Part shown: in pieces, positions 1 to 10,955 of the stretch
Layout of the letters: every line of letters starts with the position of its first letter
Position numbering within the stretch: the stretch's first letter is position 1
Program-made: the position numbers and the translations under genes
Notes under the pieces: generated by a model
Databases searched by the model: none
Told to the model about the DNA's origin: nothing
The model's input: only the letters and a program-made list of their open reading frames with translations
Source: Schistocephalus solidus
Taxonomy: Eukaryota > Platyhelminthes > Cestoda > Diphyllobothriidea > Diphyllobothriidae
Assembly (NCBI GenBank): GCA_017591395.1
Contig: WEDG01002810.1
Location: forward strand, 124,001 to 188,000
DNA: 64,000 bases
Direction: 5' to 3'

Positions 1-978
1 GGAAGTCAAGAAAAAACTGGGACCGTTTGACCAAATTTTCGACTTCACTGAAAAGTAGGGATATAATTGATGTTTAAAACTGAAAGACTCTCTTTTCTCT
101 TTCTATTGAAGCGCTTTTCGATATATTTGCTTAACTCTCAGTCTAGTTCTAAGCTTTCAAACACACAAGAGAGTGGCCGAATATAAACTTAGAATTTGCG
201 ATGAAATGCGAATCTTCTGACCCGTCCGTTTTAAATTTCCTTATTCATTTATAGTCAACTGCAGACCTAAATTGTCTTTTCAGGCTTCGAGTAAGTCGTG
301 ACTGCGAAAAGTCGTGGTGTATCATCGCGTCTCGTTTATATGCGCGTTTAAGCTCCTAAATATCGGTGTGGTAAAACGAAATACATCCACAAAAGTTTAT
401 TACAGCGTTTTTTGGTACAAAACGCCATAACTTTGCAAAATTTGATTTTTTAAACTAAATTTGTCATCATTTTGCAGTACGCAAATTTCGGGATGGCAAG
501 TAACGTCTGATTTTGCCCCATTAAGCCCCGTTTTCCCTTGAATAAACTGATTTGAAGTGATCTCTTTATTATTAAACAGGTTTTTCTTCATAAATTTAAT
601 ACAACAAACAGAAGTTACACCTTAAAATGTCTGCTCTGATACTACCACAAATTCTGATATAGACATTTGATGAGTGAGGCAATCTACTGTATTTGGGTAG
701 CATGTACCTCACATTGTCTTTGCACACCCAGATAGACGAATCCGAGAGAACTGCACAGACGCTGTGGGTGACAAACTCAGGTGGGAGACACTGACTTTTC
801 CCCGCACCGCGCAAAAGAGACGTAAGTGAGTGAGTGGTGCTGACCTCAAATACGTAAGTGTAATACTACGCTTGGACTCTGAACCTCATTCCTGATTAGA
901 AACGCGTTACACCGTTCCTTGACAACCTTCAACCAACGAAGTTTTGTGCTTTCTGAGTGGACGAAGCGTAGAAAGACA
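1..978. other. No recognisable gene
   Basis: AT-rich sequence with short open frames only on both strands. I see no conserved protein motif, splice-bounded exon or repeat. Probably intergenic or intronic DNA. Confidence 0.5.
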
Positions 979-1150
979 TTACCGACAAAAGACAAGGGAG
1001 ACTGGAAAGACCATTTCTGACTTATTAGCCATCGTCTACCAGCCATACCCAGCCCTAGCTGTGGTGGCACCTGAGGCTTGAACCCGAACCCCGAAGACCA
1101 AAGCTCTAACCACTGCACTACGGGCTCGTCGACCTGCCGGTTTCGATCGA
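979..1150 (-). repeat. Decayed tRNA-related SINE copy
   Basis: Read on the minus strand this has the same order as the other SINE copies in the window. A tRNA-like head (gggctcg... and a recognisable B-box region near 1080) is followed by the tail with the 'ggctaataagtcagaaatgg'-type core, and it ends in the CTTGTCTTTTGTCGGT motif. Many substitutions show it is old. The open frame running through it (846-1169, minus) is not a gene. Confidence 0.65.
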
Positions 1151-1159
1151 AAGTAGTAA

Positions 1160-2955
1160 CCGACGTCATCTTTGCATGCTACTCTCATTACATACGCGAA
1201 GATTCAGCCGTCGCAAGAGACCGGATCCATCGCTATCCCGACGATAGTGTGGTCGTGACTGGGACCAAATCTAACTCAAATTACGAAAAAAATGAGAAAA
1301 AATAAGAGATTACTCCAAATGAACGTGTGCACAGTGGCTTGAGAAGCCACAAGAAACTGGTTCCCTGCCCTGAAGGAAACATACCTCAGCATGACAACAA
1401 AGTCACATTTAAAGGATTCGTTGCAGTCTGACGCTCGGTCATTAGTTAGGTAATTTATAAGCCGGTTGCCAACCTTGGCACGAGGCAGTGCACCGTGGAA
1501 CCAGCCTTCGTCTTTGACGTCTCCCATGCGCCAGGGCCCTGTCTACTGATAAAAGATGATGTGCGCCGCGGCTGATCCGCCATGAGCCACTGTCTAACAT
1601 GTGTCACACAAACGTATGGCGACACGTCAAATAATTGGGGGGGTAGTACTAAATAGAAGCATCAAATTGAAAGAGTAGTTTCTGGTGTCTTGGACGTCAT
1701 CAGCCAGCTATAACATACACCCTGACAAGGAACAGGCAACGCTGGATCCCGATTAATATGTTCAATGGGTCGGGAAAGTGAAGTCATGGCGAATACAGGA
1801 CGGAATCACCGCATTCAATCCTGAGTCTAGGCTCTGTCTAGACACCTGAAGTCGGAATCAAATGGTTTATGACATACACAAACAAAAATCGTGAATATAG
1901 GCCCTAAGTAGGGAATCCAGTCTCGTTCGTTTCGATCATTGCTTGTCTGTCGCCATGCGACGGATTGCAAAAAAAGCCCAACGTTCTATGCTGTTCTACA
2001 AATCAGTTAACAGCATTGGCGCAGGTAAGAATTTCAGTATATTTTCCACTAGTTTTGGCACTCATGTCCAACATACACGACAGACCTGGGGGAGGGGGGC
2101 AGTGAAGGAGGAGGAGGAGGGGGGGGGTGTGGAGGGAAGGAGTGTTGACGCTACCAATTATGTTGCCCGAATGGCACCTTCCAAATAGAACTCGCGTGAA
2201 GACGGGCCAGTCGCACCTACACGCCCCTTCAACTAGGGACACATGCCCGCTAATTCCTGATACTTGCACACACGCACACACACACGCATACACACACTGG
2301 CACATGCGCATCCACTTACAAAAAAGCAGTAGGATTGTGCTGACAGACAAGTGGGGCTAGCCAAGCCGAATAACAACAGAAACAAAGGAGACATTTACTG
2401 CGACACTAAAAGCAGGCGCTGGTGTGGCAGCAGAATCGTAAACTTTAAAGAGCACCGAAATCGTAAAATTTGCGTTGATGCGGAAGTGACAGATGGGCAC
2501 CTATGGCGCATAAGGAAGGCTGATCCGATGGGATTACTTTAGCACTTAAACTGCCTTCCACCAAGACCCTCCTTTTCCAGAATTCCGGTCAGCAAGAAAT
2601 ACCTGAAGTTTACTATAACGCCCACTAAAACTTACACTACACATCGTCCAATGAGTAATTCATGCGTCTTTGAGGGACCGCCCTAGCTTACGCGTGGTTA
2701 GTTTGCAGATCAGAAAATGTGTGACCAAAGGATATAGTTCAAACCCCATCACCGCGCCTCATCCTAACAGCCCACACCTACCTAACCTCATTCACCGGTC
2801 ACGTAAAGGGGAAACACATTCACTGGTGTCACTTATCGCCCGATATGGTGAAGAGGTTGGCGCATGGCGCACGTAGATGGGATGTTATGTCTCTGCAAGC
2901 CACTTCGCATGCTCCCCACGAGAGGGCTCAGGGCTTGGATAATCGATTGGTGTAC
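1160..2955. other. No recognisable gene; purine-rich and CA-rich tracts
   Basis: Only short unsupported open frames are present. A G/A-rich stretch lies at about 2087-2140 and a CA-rich microsatellite at about 2263-2305. No protein family or splice pattern was recognised. Confidence 0.45.
2263..2305. repeat. Imperfect (CA)n microsatellite
   Basis: Alternating CA with interruptions (CACACACGCACACACACACG). Short frames crossing it on either strand are low-complexity artefacts. Confidence 0.8.
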
Positions 2956-3007
2956 GATATATATATATATATATAAAAGTATTTCTTGGGATGCCTATTT
3001 TTCCAAT

Positions 3008-3074
<67 letters not shown>

Positions 3075-3077
3075 TAT
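2956..3077. repeat. (TA)n microsatellites beside the Penelope element
   Basis: Two TA tracts (about 2957-2975 and 3009-3074) are separated by a short unique segment. The second abuts the left inverted arm of the Penelope-like element, and another short TA tract (5838-5858) lies just outside the right arm. The element therefore probably landed in, or generated, TA repeats. Confidence 0.85.
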
Positions 3078-3692
3078 CGCGTTCATCATCTCCTGAAGAA
3101 GACGAAGAAGGAGAGGGACGAGTTCATGGACCAAATTGTATTTGTACTGACGTTTCGAAAGCCCTCTCGCTTCCATCATCAGAGTAAAGTGCTTGCTGCT
3201 CCTGGTGGTCTTGAGTTAGTCAGTCTTGCCGCGTGCCTCGTATTATATCAATGGTGGACGCGTGAACTTTGACCTGCCCGATCGCCGCTGACTTCCTTAG
3301 ACCTCCCCGAGCTTGAACGCCGGCGGGCTCGCGTGCCTGCTGTCCCCTTTGGAGCCGTCGTAGGTTTAGGCAAGGCAGCGTGCCTGTTGGCCTCCCCACG
3401 CCAATCAGCGGACTGAGCAGTCGTTGCTGCTCGTGAGTTGTTATCCGTTTTACGGGCGCATTCGTGGGCAGTGTTTGACTTTGGTCATGTGACCTTCGGC
3501 CGCCACCCCGCTTTTCCGTGAGCCTGGGCTCTCGGTTCCCGATGTCGTGCCAGTGGCCGGCAGTGTTTGACTTTGGTCATGTGACCTTCGGCCGCCACTC
3601 CCGCTTTTTCCGTGAGCCTGGGCTCTCGGTTCCGTGTGCTCGTTTGCCTTATTGGCCCTGGCCAAACTGATCCGAGCCGTGTACGAAGCGCC
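3075..3692 (-). repeat. Left inverted arm of the PLE
   Basis: Reverse complement of the right arm from the outer TATCGCG end (3075-3081 against 5801-5807) to the inner ...ACGAAGCGCC end (3692 against 5279). It contains an internal tandem duplication: a segment beginning GGCAGTGTTTGACTTTGG occurs at about 3467 and again at about 3559. The duplication explains why this arm is about 90 bp longer than its partner. The first ~20 codons of the RT open frame lie inside this arm and are inverted 3'-end sequence, not genuine RT. Confidence 0.9.
3140..3192 (-). ncRNA. Hammerhead-like ribozyme motif, left PLE arm
   Basis: On the minus strand: CTGATGA (3182-3176), one unpaired T, a 6-bp stem GGAAGC/GCTTTC closed by GAGAGG, then GAAAC and a GTC cleavage triplet ending at 3149. 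Sequences either side can form a short stem I (ACT before the core, AGT after GTC). Stem III is at most 2 bp (AC/GT), the minimal form reported for Penelope elements, which are thought to cleave as dimers. It mirrors the motif in the right arm. Confidence 0.7.
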
Positions 3693-4815
3693 CACAGACA
3701 AAGGGCGCTTGACTGTTGTCATGGAAAAGTCTGAGTACGGAGCAAAACTGAGAAACCTCTTGATGGACAAGGAATCCTATGTGCCATCGGCTACCAGTGA
3801 CTTCAAAAAGCTCGTGTACAGCATAAATAAGACAGTCGACAAGCTGAGGAAGGCGGGAGCTCTCACGCGAAGAGAAGCGCTGGCCACAAAAGCCACTGAT
3901 TCCGCGATGGCACGCTTCTACGGCCTGCCGAAGGTTCTCAAGGCAGGAGTGCCCCTACGCCCCCTCGTCTCCTTACGTGGCACCCCAACCTTTGGGCTGT
4001 CAAAGTGGTTGTATCAGCAACTTTGTTTTCTAACCAAGGATTCGAAGTGGACAGTGAAGTCAGCTGACGAGTACTTAACGCGCATCAAACATCTTGAAGT
4101 AGAGGCAGACGAGGTGATGGTGTCCTTTGACGTGATCTCGTTATTTACCTCTATCCCACCCGCATTGGCTATCGAAACTATCGACGGCTTTCTCCAGGAA
4201 AAATATAACGAGACCGACCAAAAACTCAAACGAGTGCATATCATCGAACTCCTAGAACTGTGTCTTAAGACGTTCTTCACATTCAACGGACAGGTCTACG
4301 AGGAAAAGAAGGGGACGCCAATGGGCTCGCCTCTGTCTGGACTAATTGCCGAAGCAGTTTTGCAGAGGCTTGAGCAGCTGGTCTTCAGCTCGTACCCACC
4401 GAATTTCTGGGCCAGATACGTCGACGACACGTTCGTCATAATCAAGAGGAGTCCCTTGCAGGCTTTCAGGGCATTGTTGAATTCAATCTTTCCCGACATC
4501 CAGTTTACCATGGAGGAAGAAGTCAACAAAAAGTTGCCCTTCCTTGACGTCCAAGTTACAAAGCTGGCAGACGGGAAGATAAGGACAACAGTCTACCGTA
4601 GGGCAACCAACACTAGGCGTATCCTCCATTTCCGAAGCAACCACCAGTTACGCGACAAACGCAGTTGTGTCAGAACCCTCTTCCGACGTGTCCAAACACA
4701 CTGCAGCGACGACAGTGGGAAGAAGGAGGAGGTGGAGTACTTACATGCCCTTTTACAGCCAACGGTTATCCAAAAGTCCTTCATCCGCAAATGCCTCAGG
4801 AAGCCCTCAGTTTGA
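3634..4815 (+). pseudogene. PLE reverse transcriptase frame (5'-truncated)
   Basis: A 393-codon open frame without a convincing native start: its first ~20 codons come from the inverted arm. It then reads into RT: TVVMEKSEY (about residues 27-35), GLPK (97-100), RPLVSLRGTPTF (109-120), palm motif A VSFDVISLFTSIP (163-175), GTPMGSPLSG (227-236), catalytic RYVDDTF (261-267) and LPFLDVQV (301-308). All key RT residues, including both Asp of YVDD, are present. The usual N-terminal extension of Penelope RTs is absent. The frame closes at 4815. The protein resumes in frame +2 at about 4815-4915 (FWLAIPYVRNVSEATARI) and in frame +3 from 4917, so RT and endonuclease cannot be made as one protein without repair. 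In the family this enzyme copies element RNA at a nicked chromosomal target. Confidence 0.9.
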
Positions 4816-4916
4816 GCGGTCGAATGAAGAGAAGCCAAAGTTTTGGCTCGCAATCCCCTATGTGAGGAACGTTTCAGAGGCGACTGCAAGAATCCTAAAA
4901 CCCTTTTGGGATTGGC

Positions 4917-5585
4917 GTGGCTCATAAACCAGAATGCAATATCAGACAGCAAGTCATGAAGCCCAAAGACCCGCTACCAGTGACAGAACAATCAGCAGTG
5001 GTCTACAGCATACACTGCCAAAATTGTGATGCAAGGTATGTTGGTGAAACGGGCAAACGCCTGGGCACAAGGTTGCATGAACACCAACTTTGCAATCAAC
5101 CGCAAAGACAAAGTGGTCTTTGGTTTTATGGTCACGCACAACAGCTGAACCATGATTTCGCCTTTGACAAAATAAGGGTGATTGGTCGAGCCAATGAGAA
5201 GATGGCCAGATTGGTGCTCGAGAGCTGGTCATCGACTGCCACACTCAACCGAGCTATAGACTTACATCCCGCCTACCAGGCGCTTCGTACACGGCTCGGA
5301 TCAGTTCGGCCAGGGCCAATAAGGCAAACGAGCACACGGAACCGAGAGCCCAGGCTCACGGAAAAGCGGGGTGGCGGCCGAAGGTCACATTACAAAAGTC
5401 AAACACTGCCTCACGAATGCGCCCGTAAAACGGATAACAACTCACGTGAGCAGCAACGACTGCTCAGTCCGCTGATTGACGTGGGGGAGGCCAACAGGCA
5501 CGCTGCCTTGCCTAAACCTACGACGGCTCCAAAGGGGACAGCAGCCACGCGAGCCTGCCGGCGTTCAAGCTCGAGGAGGTCTTAG
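4917..5585 (+). pseudogene. PLE GIY-YIG endonuclease frame
   Basis: A 222-codon open frame beginning in the linker that follows the RT (VAHKPECNIRQQVMKPKDPL). The nuclease core starts with VVYSIHCQNCDARYVGETGK (about residues 28-47), the degenerate GIY...YIG pair with the CxxC found in Penelope nucleases, followed by RLGTRLHEHQ with the conserved Arg and His. The end LESWSSTATLNRAIDLHPAY (from about residue 101) matches the usual end of the domain. Codons after about 5279 lie in the right arm and become Arg/Ser-rich, so they are probably beyond the true domain. Separated from the RT by frame changes near 4815 and 4916. Confidence 0.9.
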
Positions 5586-5807
5586 GAAGTCAGCGGCGAT
5601 CGGGCAGGTCAAAGTTCACGCGTCCACCATGGATATAATACGAGGCACGCGATAAGACTGACTAATTCAAGACCACCAGGAGCAGCAAGCACTTTACTCT
5701 GATGATGGAAGCGAGAAGGCTTTCGAAACGTCAGTACAAATACAATTTGGTCCATGAACTCGCCCCCTCTTCTTCTTCGTCTTCTTCAGGAGATGATGAA
5801 CGCGATA
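5279..5807 (+). repeat. Right inverted arm of the PLE
   Basis: The 529 bp right arm overlaps the last ~100 codons of the endonuclease frame (tail read as ALRTRL...) and continues to the TCTTCTTCGTCTTCTTCAGG stretch and the CGCGATA end. Its reverse complement forms the left arm. Identity between arms looks high by eye except for the left-arm duplication. Confidence 0.9.
5690..5745 (+). ncRNA. Hammerhead-like ribozyme motif, right PLE arm
   Basis: CTGATGA (5699-5705), one unpaired T, stem II GGAAGC (5707-5712) with GCTTTC (5719-5724), GAAA (5725-5728), then CGTC with the expected cut after C5732. Flanks TACT and AGTA give a short stem I. The very short stem III matches minimal type I hammerheads described for Penelope-like elements. 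Activity is inferred; the unpaired T after the first core box is a deviation from the consensus. Confidence 0.72.
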
Positions 5808-5857
5808 AGATAACGGGACCTCGAATCTTTACGCATAATATATATATATATATATAT

Positions 5858-6424
5858 GATAGTGTGTGGCTCACCGATCTGCTTAAGGAACATTTATGTT
5901 CCGTTGTGCCCTGGAACTCAGACTAGAGTACTCACAGGCAGTCGCATAGCGACGTGTAGCATATGTTGATATTGTGGAACCGACAAAGACAAGGGAGACC
6001 GGAATGGCCATTTCTGGCTTATTAGCCGTCATCAGCCAGTCATACCCAATCCCAAGTGTGGAACACCTGGGATTCGAACCCTCGACCTTTGGTATTTGAG
6101 TCGAACGTTCTACCACTGAGCCACGGGCTCGTTGCTTTGTCGGTTGCGATCGGGAATATGATGATAGTGTGTGGCTCACCGATCTGCTTAAGGAACATTT
6201 ATGTTCCGTTGTGCCCTGGAACTCAGACTAGAGTACTCACAGGCAGTCGCATAGCGACGTGTAGCATATGTTGATATTGTGGAACCGACAAAGACAAATA
6301 GCCAAAGGTCGCGGGTTTGAATCCCAGGTGTTCCACACTTGGGATTGGGTATGACTGGCTGATGACGGCTAATAAGCCAGAAATGGCCATTCCGGTCTCC
6401 CTTGTCTTTGTCGGTTCCACAATA

Positions 6425-6425
<1 letters not shown>
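5858..6425 (-). repeat. SINE cluster with a 135-bp exact direct duplication and a strand switch
   Basis: From 5975 to about 6255 the minus strand carries one complete SINE unit: upstream module, tRNA-like head with A-box-like TGGCTCAGTGG and B-box-like GGTTCGAATCC, then a tail with a hammerhead-like core at about 6004-6033. The segment 5858-5992 is repeated at 6163-6297 (offset 305, no difference seen by eye). At 6298 the sequence switches abruptly to the plus-strand second half of a unit (B box near 6315, core 6359-6383), ending GTCGGTTCCACAATATG before a TA tract. Confidence 0.82.

Positions 6426-6494
<69 letters not shown>
6426..6494. repeat. (TA)n microsatellite after a SINE 3' end
   Basis: About 34 TA dinucleotides start directly after the SINE terminus GTCGGTTCCACAATATGA. 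The Tyr/Ile-rich frames reading through it are artefacts. Confidence 0.9.
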
Positions 6495-6497
<3 letters not shown>

Positions 6498-6499
6498 AG

Positions 6500-7640
6500 A
6501 GAGAAGTAGGAAGCTGGAATTCCACCTCCACGAAGATTCAAGGCACTTATCCTCGTTATAAATGTGATGCACTTGAATCTATCACGATATGATAAAAGTC
6601 GTGGTTTGGAGGACTACAAACTGACAATGTAATTTCGGTGCGTGTGTATTGCCGTGACTGGCCCAAGCAACAAGGTTCTGGCTCTAAGTCACTGTCGTGC
6701 ACGTAAGCTACGAGCTGCCTCCTACTTTGTGAAAAGTGCACGGGAGACAGGATCATGCATGAAACGCGCAGATGGACTATTTTTGCAGTGTCAGCCACTG
6801 CGTCCGAGTCTGCCGCTGCTCGTACTGAAACTGTCTACGCAGATGGACCCAGGAGGGCAAGGAAGGAGAGAGTGCGACAGATACTGCGCAAGTTTGCTAT
6901 AACTAGCAACTACTTCAAATTTCAATCCCCGTCCTGTACCCAAAATGCTTGGGGACATAGGATGAATATTCTCACATGTGACATTCAAATAGGCGTCTTA
7001 CTGTAGAAGAAGCCTGACAGAGTGATCACACAGTCTAGGTTAATTTTGGGATGAAATGCAGCAATGTCGTAAAAAAATTATTAGGGAGGAAATAAGAGCG
7101 TGCGTGAGATGTCTGACAAAGTGGGAAAAGGCAACTTAATAGTTCATTTGAACTCGGGGATGGCTGAGGTGCTACGATGTTGTCAAAACGTAAATACGGT
7201 TATATCGAAATTATAGTCAACTATCCTGCACTTGCTCTTGTTACCATATTTAAAGTTACAATAACGAAATTGTCGGAAGAGCAGAGGGAGTCTAAATAAT
7301 CAGTCGGCGAGTTAAAAGGCAGCGGATGGTGAGGCAGCCTCTAGCATAGACAAAATGCGAACATCCTTGAAAAGTAATTAGCTAACTTGAAGTGCATCCT
7401 TTGAAAGGAAGATTAACAGACTTAAACATGCACATCGCTTGTCAGGCTTAACGTATAAACATCCTTCCCAATCATTTAGTCCGATGTGCACTCGTCAACC
7501 GAACCCCTCACAAAGATGCCAGGCAGGGGCAGAATATCGGAGGGACAGATTACTCAGCTTTTAGCTAGTATCCATGCTGTCACATATGGTATATCATGCA
7601 ACAGGCCCTCTTGTGTGACGAATGAGCAGTGTGTAAGCAT
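6500..7640. other. No recognisable gene
   Basis: Short open frames on both strands, none with a recognisable motif, conserved composition or clear splice sites. No repeat family seen apart from a SINE upstream module beginning near 7640. Confidence 0.45.
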
Positions 7641-8020
7641 GCAAGAATATTACCGTTGGTAAATGGATGCTCATTGATCGATTGCGGGGTTCATTCGCTA
7701 GCCCCGCCAGCAGTCATACAGCGGCTAGCATGATAGACAGATTACCCTTACCGACAAAGAAAATAAAGTCTGGAATGGTCATTACCGGCTTATTACCCGT
7801 CATCAGCCAGCCATAACCAACCCTAGGTGGTCTACCAACTGAGGCTTGAACACTCAACCTGCTGATTAGACATCCAATTATGTAACCCATAGCGCCACCG
7901 GTTCGTTGTCTTGCCGGTTTCCATTGGGAATATTGACATTGGTGAATGGAGACTCATCGATCGGTTACGGATACCGTCAGTTGTGCCTGGGCACCGATCT
8001 GGAGCAGCTGTTGCATGTTA
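7640..8020 (-). repeat. SINE copy plus partial second unit
   Basis: A minus-strand unit runs from about 8020 (upstream module around ATCGATCGGTTACGG) through a tRNA-like head near 7860-7910 to a tail ending at about 7750 (ACCGACAAAG on plus). The preceding 7640-7745 segment is the upstream module of a second unit in the same orientation (CTCATTGATCGATTGCGG, then GCGGCTAGCATGATAGACAG). The arrangement is that of a short tandem array. Confidence 0.7.
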
Positions 8021-8024
8021 AACT

Positions 8025-9600
8025 GTGCAGTCACAGCAATATTAGGATATGGTGATTGTAACCTGCCACGTTATCAGGTTTCACCTGTCCGCATAATTTT
8101 GGAAACTTAAGTTGGTGGATTAGGGGACTTAGCCAACCCTCCAATCCATTAACATGCCTCCCGCTCCATACGGTGCACGACGACTCAATTGGATATTTGC
8201 ACGATTGAAGGGCTTAGTCACAAGTTCTGTGGTCACAGTTGTCGAGAAGACCAATAACACCTAGACTCGCATGTTTCGGCCGGACGACGACAATTAGTTA
8301 CGACAGATGGCATATGGTGTCCATGCACATGTCTCCAGCGATGAAAGGATGCCCGTAGGCCTCAAACTAATTTACTTGAACATATGACCTTGTACAAGAG
8401 AGCTTAACCAATCGTGAATCGAGCCTATAAGGCAACTATACAGTTAGGCTGGAATATACCTACTTCTCGCAAGAAATCAGTATGTGGCTTGCACTGTATT
8501 CCCAACACCACTCTAAAGTCACTGCCGTTCATAATGCCTACGAGAACGGTACCAGAAAAACCAACCGCAACTAATGTTTAATCCATTACCAACCCACACA
8601 TTTTATACGGTACATTTCCTACAAGGTCTCTGACCACTTAAATAGGAAATTTTCTCTGTATACCCATACGTCATTAGGTTTACATTTTGTACCGAATTAA
8701 TGGAAGCAACTCCTCATTCTGTTCCCTTATAAAGTTACCACGTTTCTCCCTTCTATAACCTTGTAGCATACGCTGTCATCAAGTAAAGTAGTAAACTAAG
8801 CATAAGTTCAAATGCATCATTTTCTGAGTAGGTAGCCAAACGTCGGCTAAAGCACTAGTCCACGGAAAGAAATATTGTAAGCATGCTGTTGAAAGTAACA
8901 GTTCCGAGGTCGATAACCCAATGCAGAGGTTTAAGCCACGGAAGTAAATAGTAGCCACGTAAGCAGGGTTTTTGGGGGAGGTGGCTGCATTTTAGTCCTG
9001 ATGAATATATTAAAGCAAAGATTAAAGACAACAAAGGCTACCGAACCGTGTCTCCAAAGTAAAAAAACCCCTTATTGTTACACCGCCTGAAAGCGTTCCG
9101 GGGCTATGAAGAGCAGTTATTCTACAGAGCTCACAGATCCTCGCGCTAAACTCCGACTTCAGGGCTATGCAAAAGTCAATTGCACAACCCGTTCGAAATG
9201 CCAATCGAACAACCAACTCTGCGCCCTACTGTGGCGGGTAATCATATCGATCATAGAGGCAATCGCTAGTCAAAAGGCTGACTTGCACTCTCATCTTAGA
9301 TGCGTAGGCAGTTAACAAAGATCTTTTGTGTTAGAAGGTCCTACTTAAACGCCTAGAGGGTGTTTCAACATAGACGTAGTGCAAAATATACAGTTCAGCT
9401 GAATATTTATAAAGTCACAGCTTTATGCTGTATCATAGCAAAGCAGAACTTATCAGTAGACTGTCGAGAACTGGCCGCCAAATTGTAGCGTCATAACTAC
9501 AACCAGGAGTTTTAAGGGAGGTGATATAAAGATTTCGCTTAAAGCTTCTATCTCAAAAGTAAAGCATTCTCACGCGCCACCCCCCGTCTCGTCAACAATA
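8025..9600. other. No recognisable gene
   Basis: No motif-bearing frame, no simple repeats and no SINE core detected. Probably intergenic or intronic. Confidence 0.45.
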
Positions 9601-9670
9601 TATCCGTTAGGGTGTCTGTAAAGTTGGCAAAGATCAAACATTTTTTTCTAAAAATGTATTCTTACCAAAG

Positions 9671-9864
9671 CAACTTCAGTCTTAACATAAGGAGCGAAAA
9701 CTTGTTAAGAAATCATAGTGGTGTCTCCTCTGAAATCATTTCCTCCCACGGGAGACACAGGAATGACGCTGACAGCTTGAAAATAAGTACGGATGCGTGG
9801 ATTGACTACTTCGAAAACGCGTTTAACCTTACCGGCAAAAGAGATCATCCAGTCTGTGAAATAG
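9671..9864 (+). CDS. Possible exon of an unidentified protein
   Basis: Part of a 131-codon open stretch (9612-10007) with balanced amino-acid composition (for example STDAWIDYFENAFNL). An acceptor-like pyrimidine tract and CAAAG| lie at 9648-9670 and a good donor ATAG|GTAAAT follows 9864. No family is recognised and no companion exon was found nearby. It lies on the strand opposite the nuclear-receptor exon, so it would belong to another gene. It could equally be a chance frame. Confidence 0.3.
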
Positions 9865-10955
9865 GTAAATTTCATGCGAGCGACAAACAGAGGTCCTTAT
9901 TTGGTCCCTCTACTTCAAATATTTCTGAAATTCCTAGGAGTGGCTCGAACAGAGCTGAGGACTCAAAAAAACCTGGTGATTTGTTAAGTGCTCGAAAAAG
10001 CGTTTAACTCGTGCTCGATAATATGCGTGTGGGAATTTTGGCACACCTTCGTTCTACCGTGCACTTGTATGTTTCAGACCTCTGATTGAAAAATACAAGC
10101 CGGAGGAAAAAGTGGAAACCAGCCTTTAAAGCTGCGTCAGGACAACCGCAATTTTCGACTGGAGAAGTCTTTTCATGGCACGAATTCACCGGACGATCTC
10201 CGGCAGTGTGTAACCACTGGGCTCCGAGCTATCGTCCTTCCTTAAACAAGCGATAAGTCTGAATGATATGATAGATGACAAACTCTCAAGATCATCAGGG
10301 GGTCAGGAATAATTTTCCGGCAGCAGAAGAGAATTTCATAGCCACAATTTCACCTCAAGGTTTCGTCTTTTTCTGCACATTTAGAAAGGCTGACCAGAAC
10401 GATACCGTTGACACCCATAACCCCGTACGCTCTAACACCGGCCAACGGGTACAGCTAAAGGGCGGCGGAATCCAGTGAGAAACCCTCTAACACGGATTGT
10501 CATTTACTTCTTATCTCCAGAACTAGTCGCGTTTACGCTAATTTGCACAATTCGGCCAAGTTGTTCAGGTTTCGTGCGGCGGCCGAGCTGTTACTCGTCA
10601 TGGAACAATGTGTGCGTGATGGATGGGGATTCAACATCGGCAAATTTTGAAGCTCTAACAAATATAAAAGTCGTCCGCCACCCAGGCAGCAATATAAAGG
10701 CAGAGATCCATCGCCCACCCATTCGTGCCTTTATGAACCGCCTGCTTATTTGATGGTTCCGAGGGGAGTTTTATTGTCCGCCCCATGCCTTGAAAATGTG
10801 GTCACGAAGTAGAGCGAGGGATAGAGGGAGGAGCAAAATAAGCGGCAGTTGTGCAGCTATCAAGGCAAGAGAACTGAATTCTCCAAGAACCAATCTCGCC
10901 GAGTAAAAGATTGTGCAAATGACACCAGAAGACGGGAAGGGAGCAGGAGGCTGAC

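Larger units (their letters stand above)
3075..5807 (+). mobile_element. Penelope-like retroelement (PLE) with inverted terminal arms
   Basis: A 2.7 kb element. Its central part (3693-5278) encodes a reverse transcriptase related to telomerase-type RTs, followed by a GIY-YIG endonuclease, the diagnostic Penelope pairing. It is bounded by inverted arms: 3075-3692 is the reverse complement of 5279-5807 apart from a duplication of about 90 bp in the left arm. The right arm contains the natural C-terminal coding end of the endonuclease, so the left arm is an inverted copy of the element's own 3' end joined to an RT frame lacking its N-terminal part. Two frame changes separate RT from endonuclease, so this copy is not intact. 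The family is known to have long terminal repeats in direct or inverted orientation carrying hammerhead ribozymes; both features are seen here. Confidence 0.92.

Noticed and set aside
2928..3179. Paired frames MMEARxLSKRQYKYNLVHEL at 2928-3179 (minus) and 5702-5926 (plus) as a duplicated gene
   Set aside because: They are the two inverted arms of the Penelope element read on opposite strands; the sequence overlaps the hammerhead motif and runs into TA repeats.
6188..6572. Tyr/Ile-repeat proteins near 6.4 kb
   Set aside because: Frames through a (TA)n microsatellite and SINE sequence.
1..10950. Second zinc finger and ligand-binding domain of the nuclear receptor
   Set aside because: I looked for a CPF..C...CRxCRxxKC-type exon on the minus strand downstream and found none. 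A short exon could be missed by eye, so absence is not proven.
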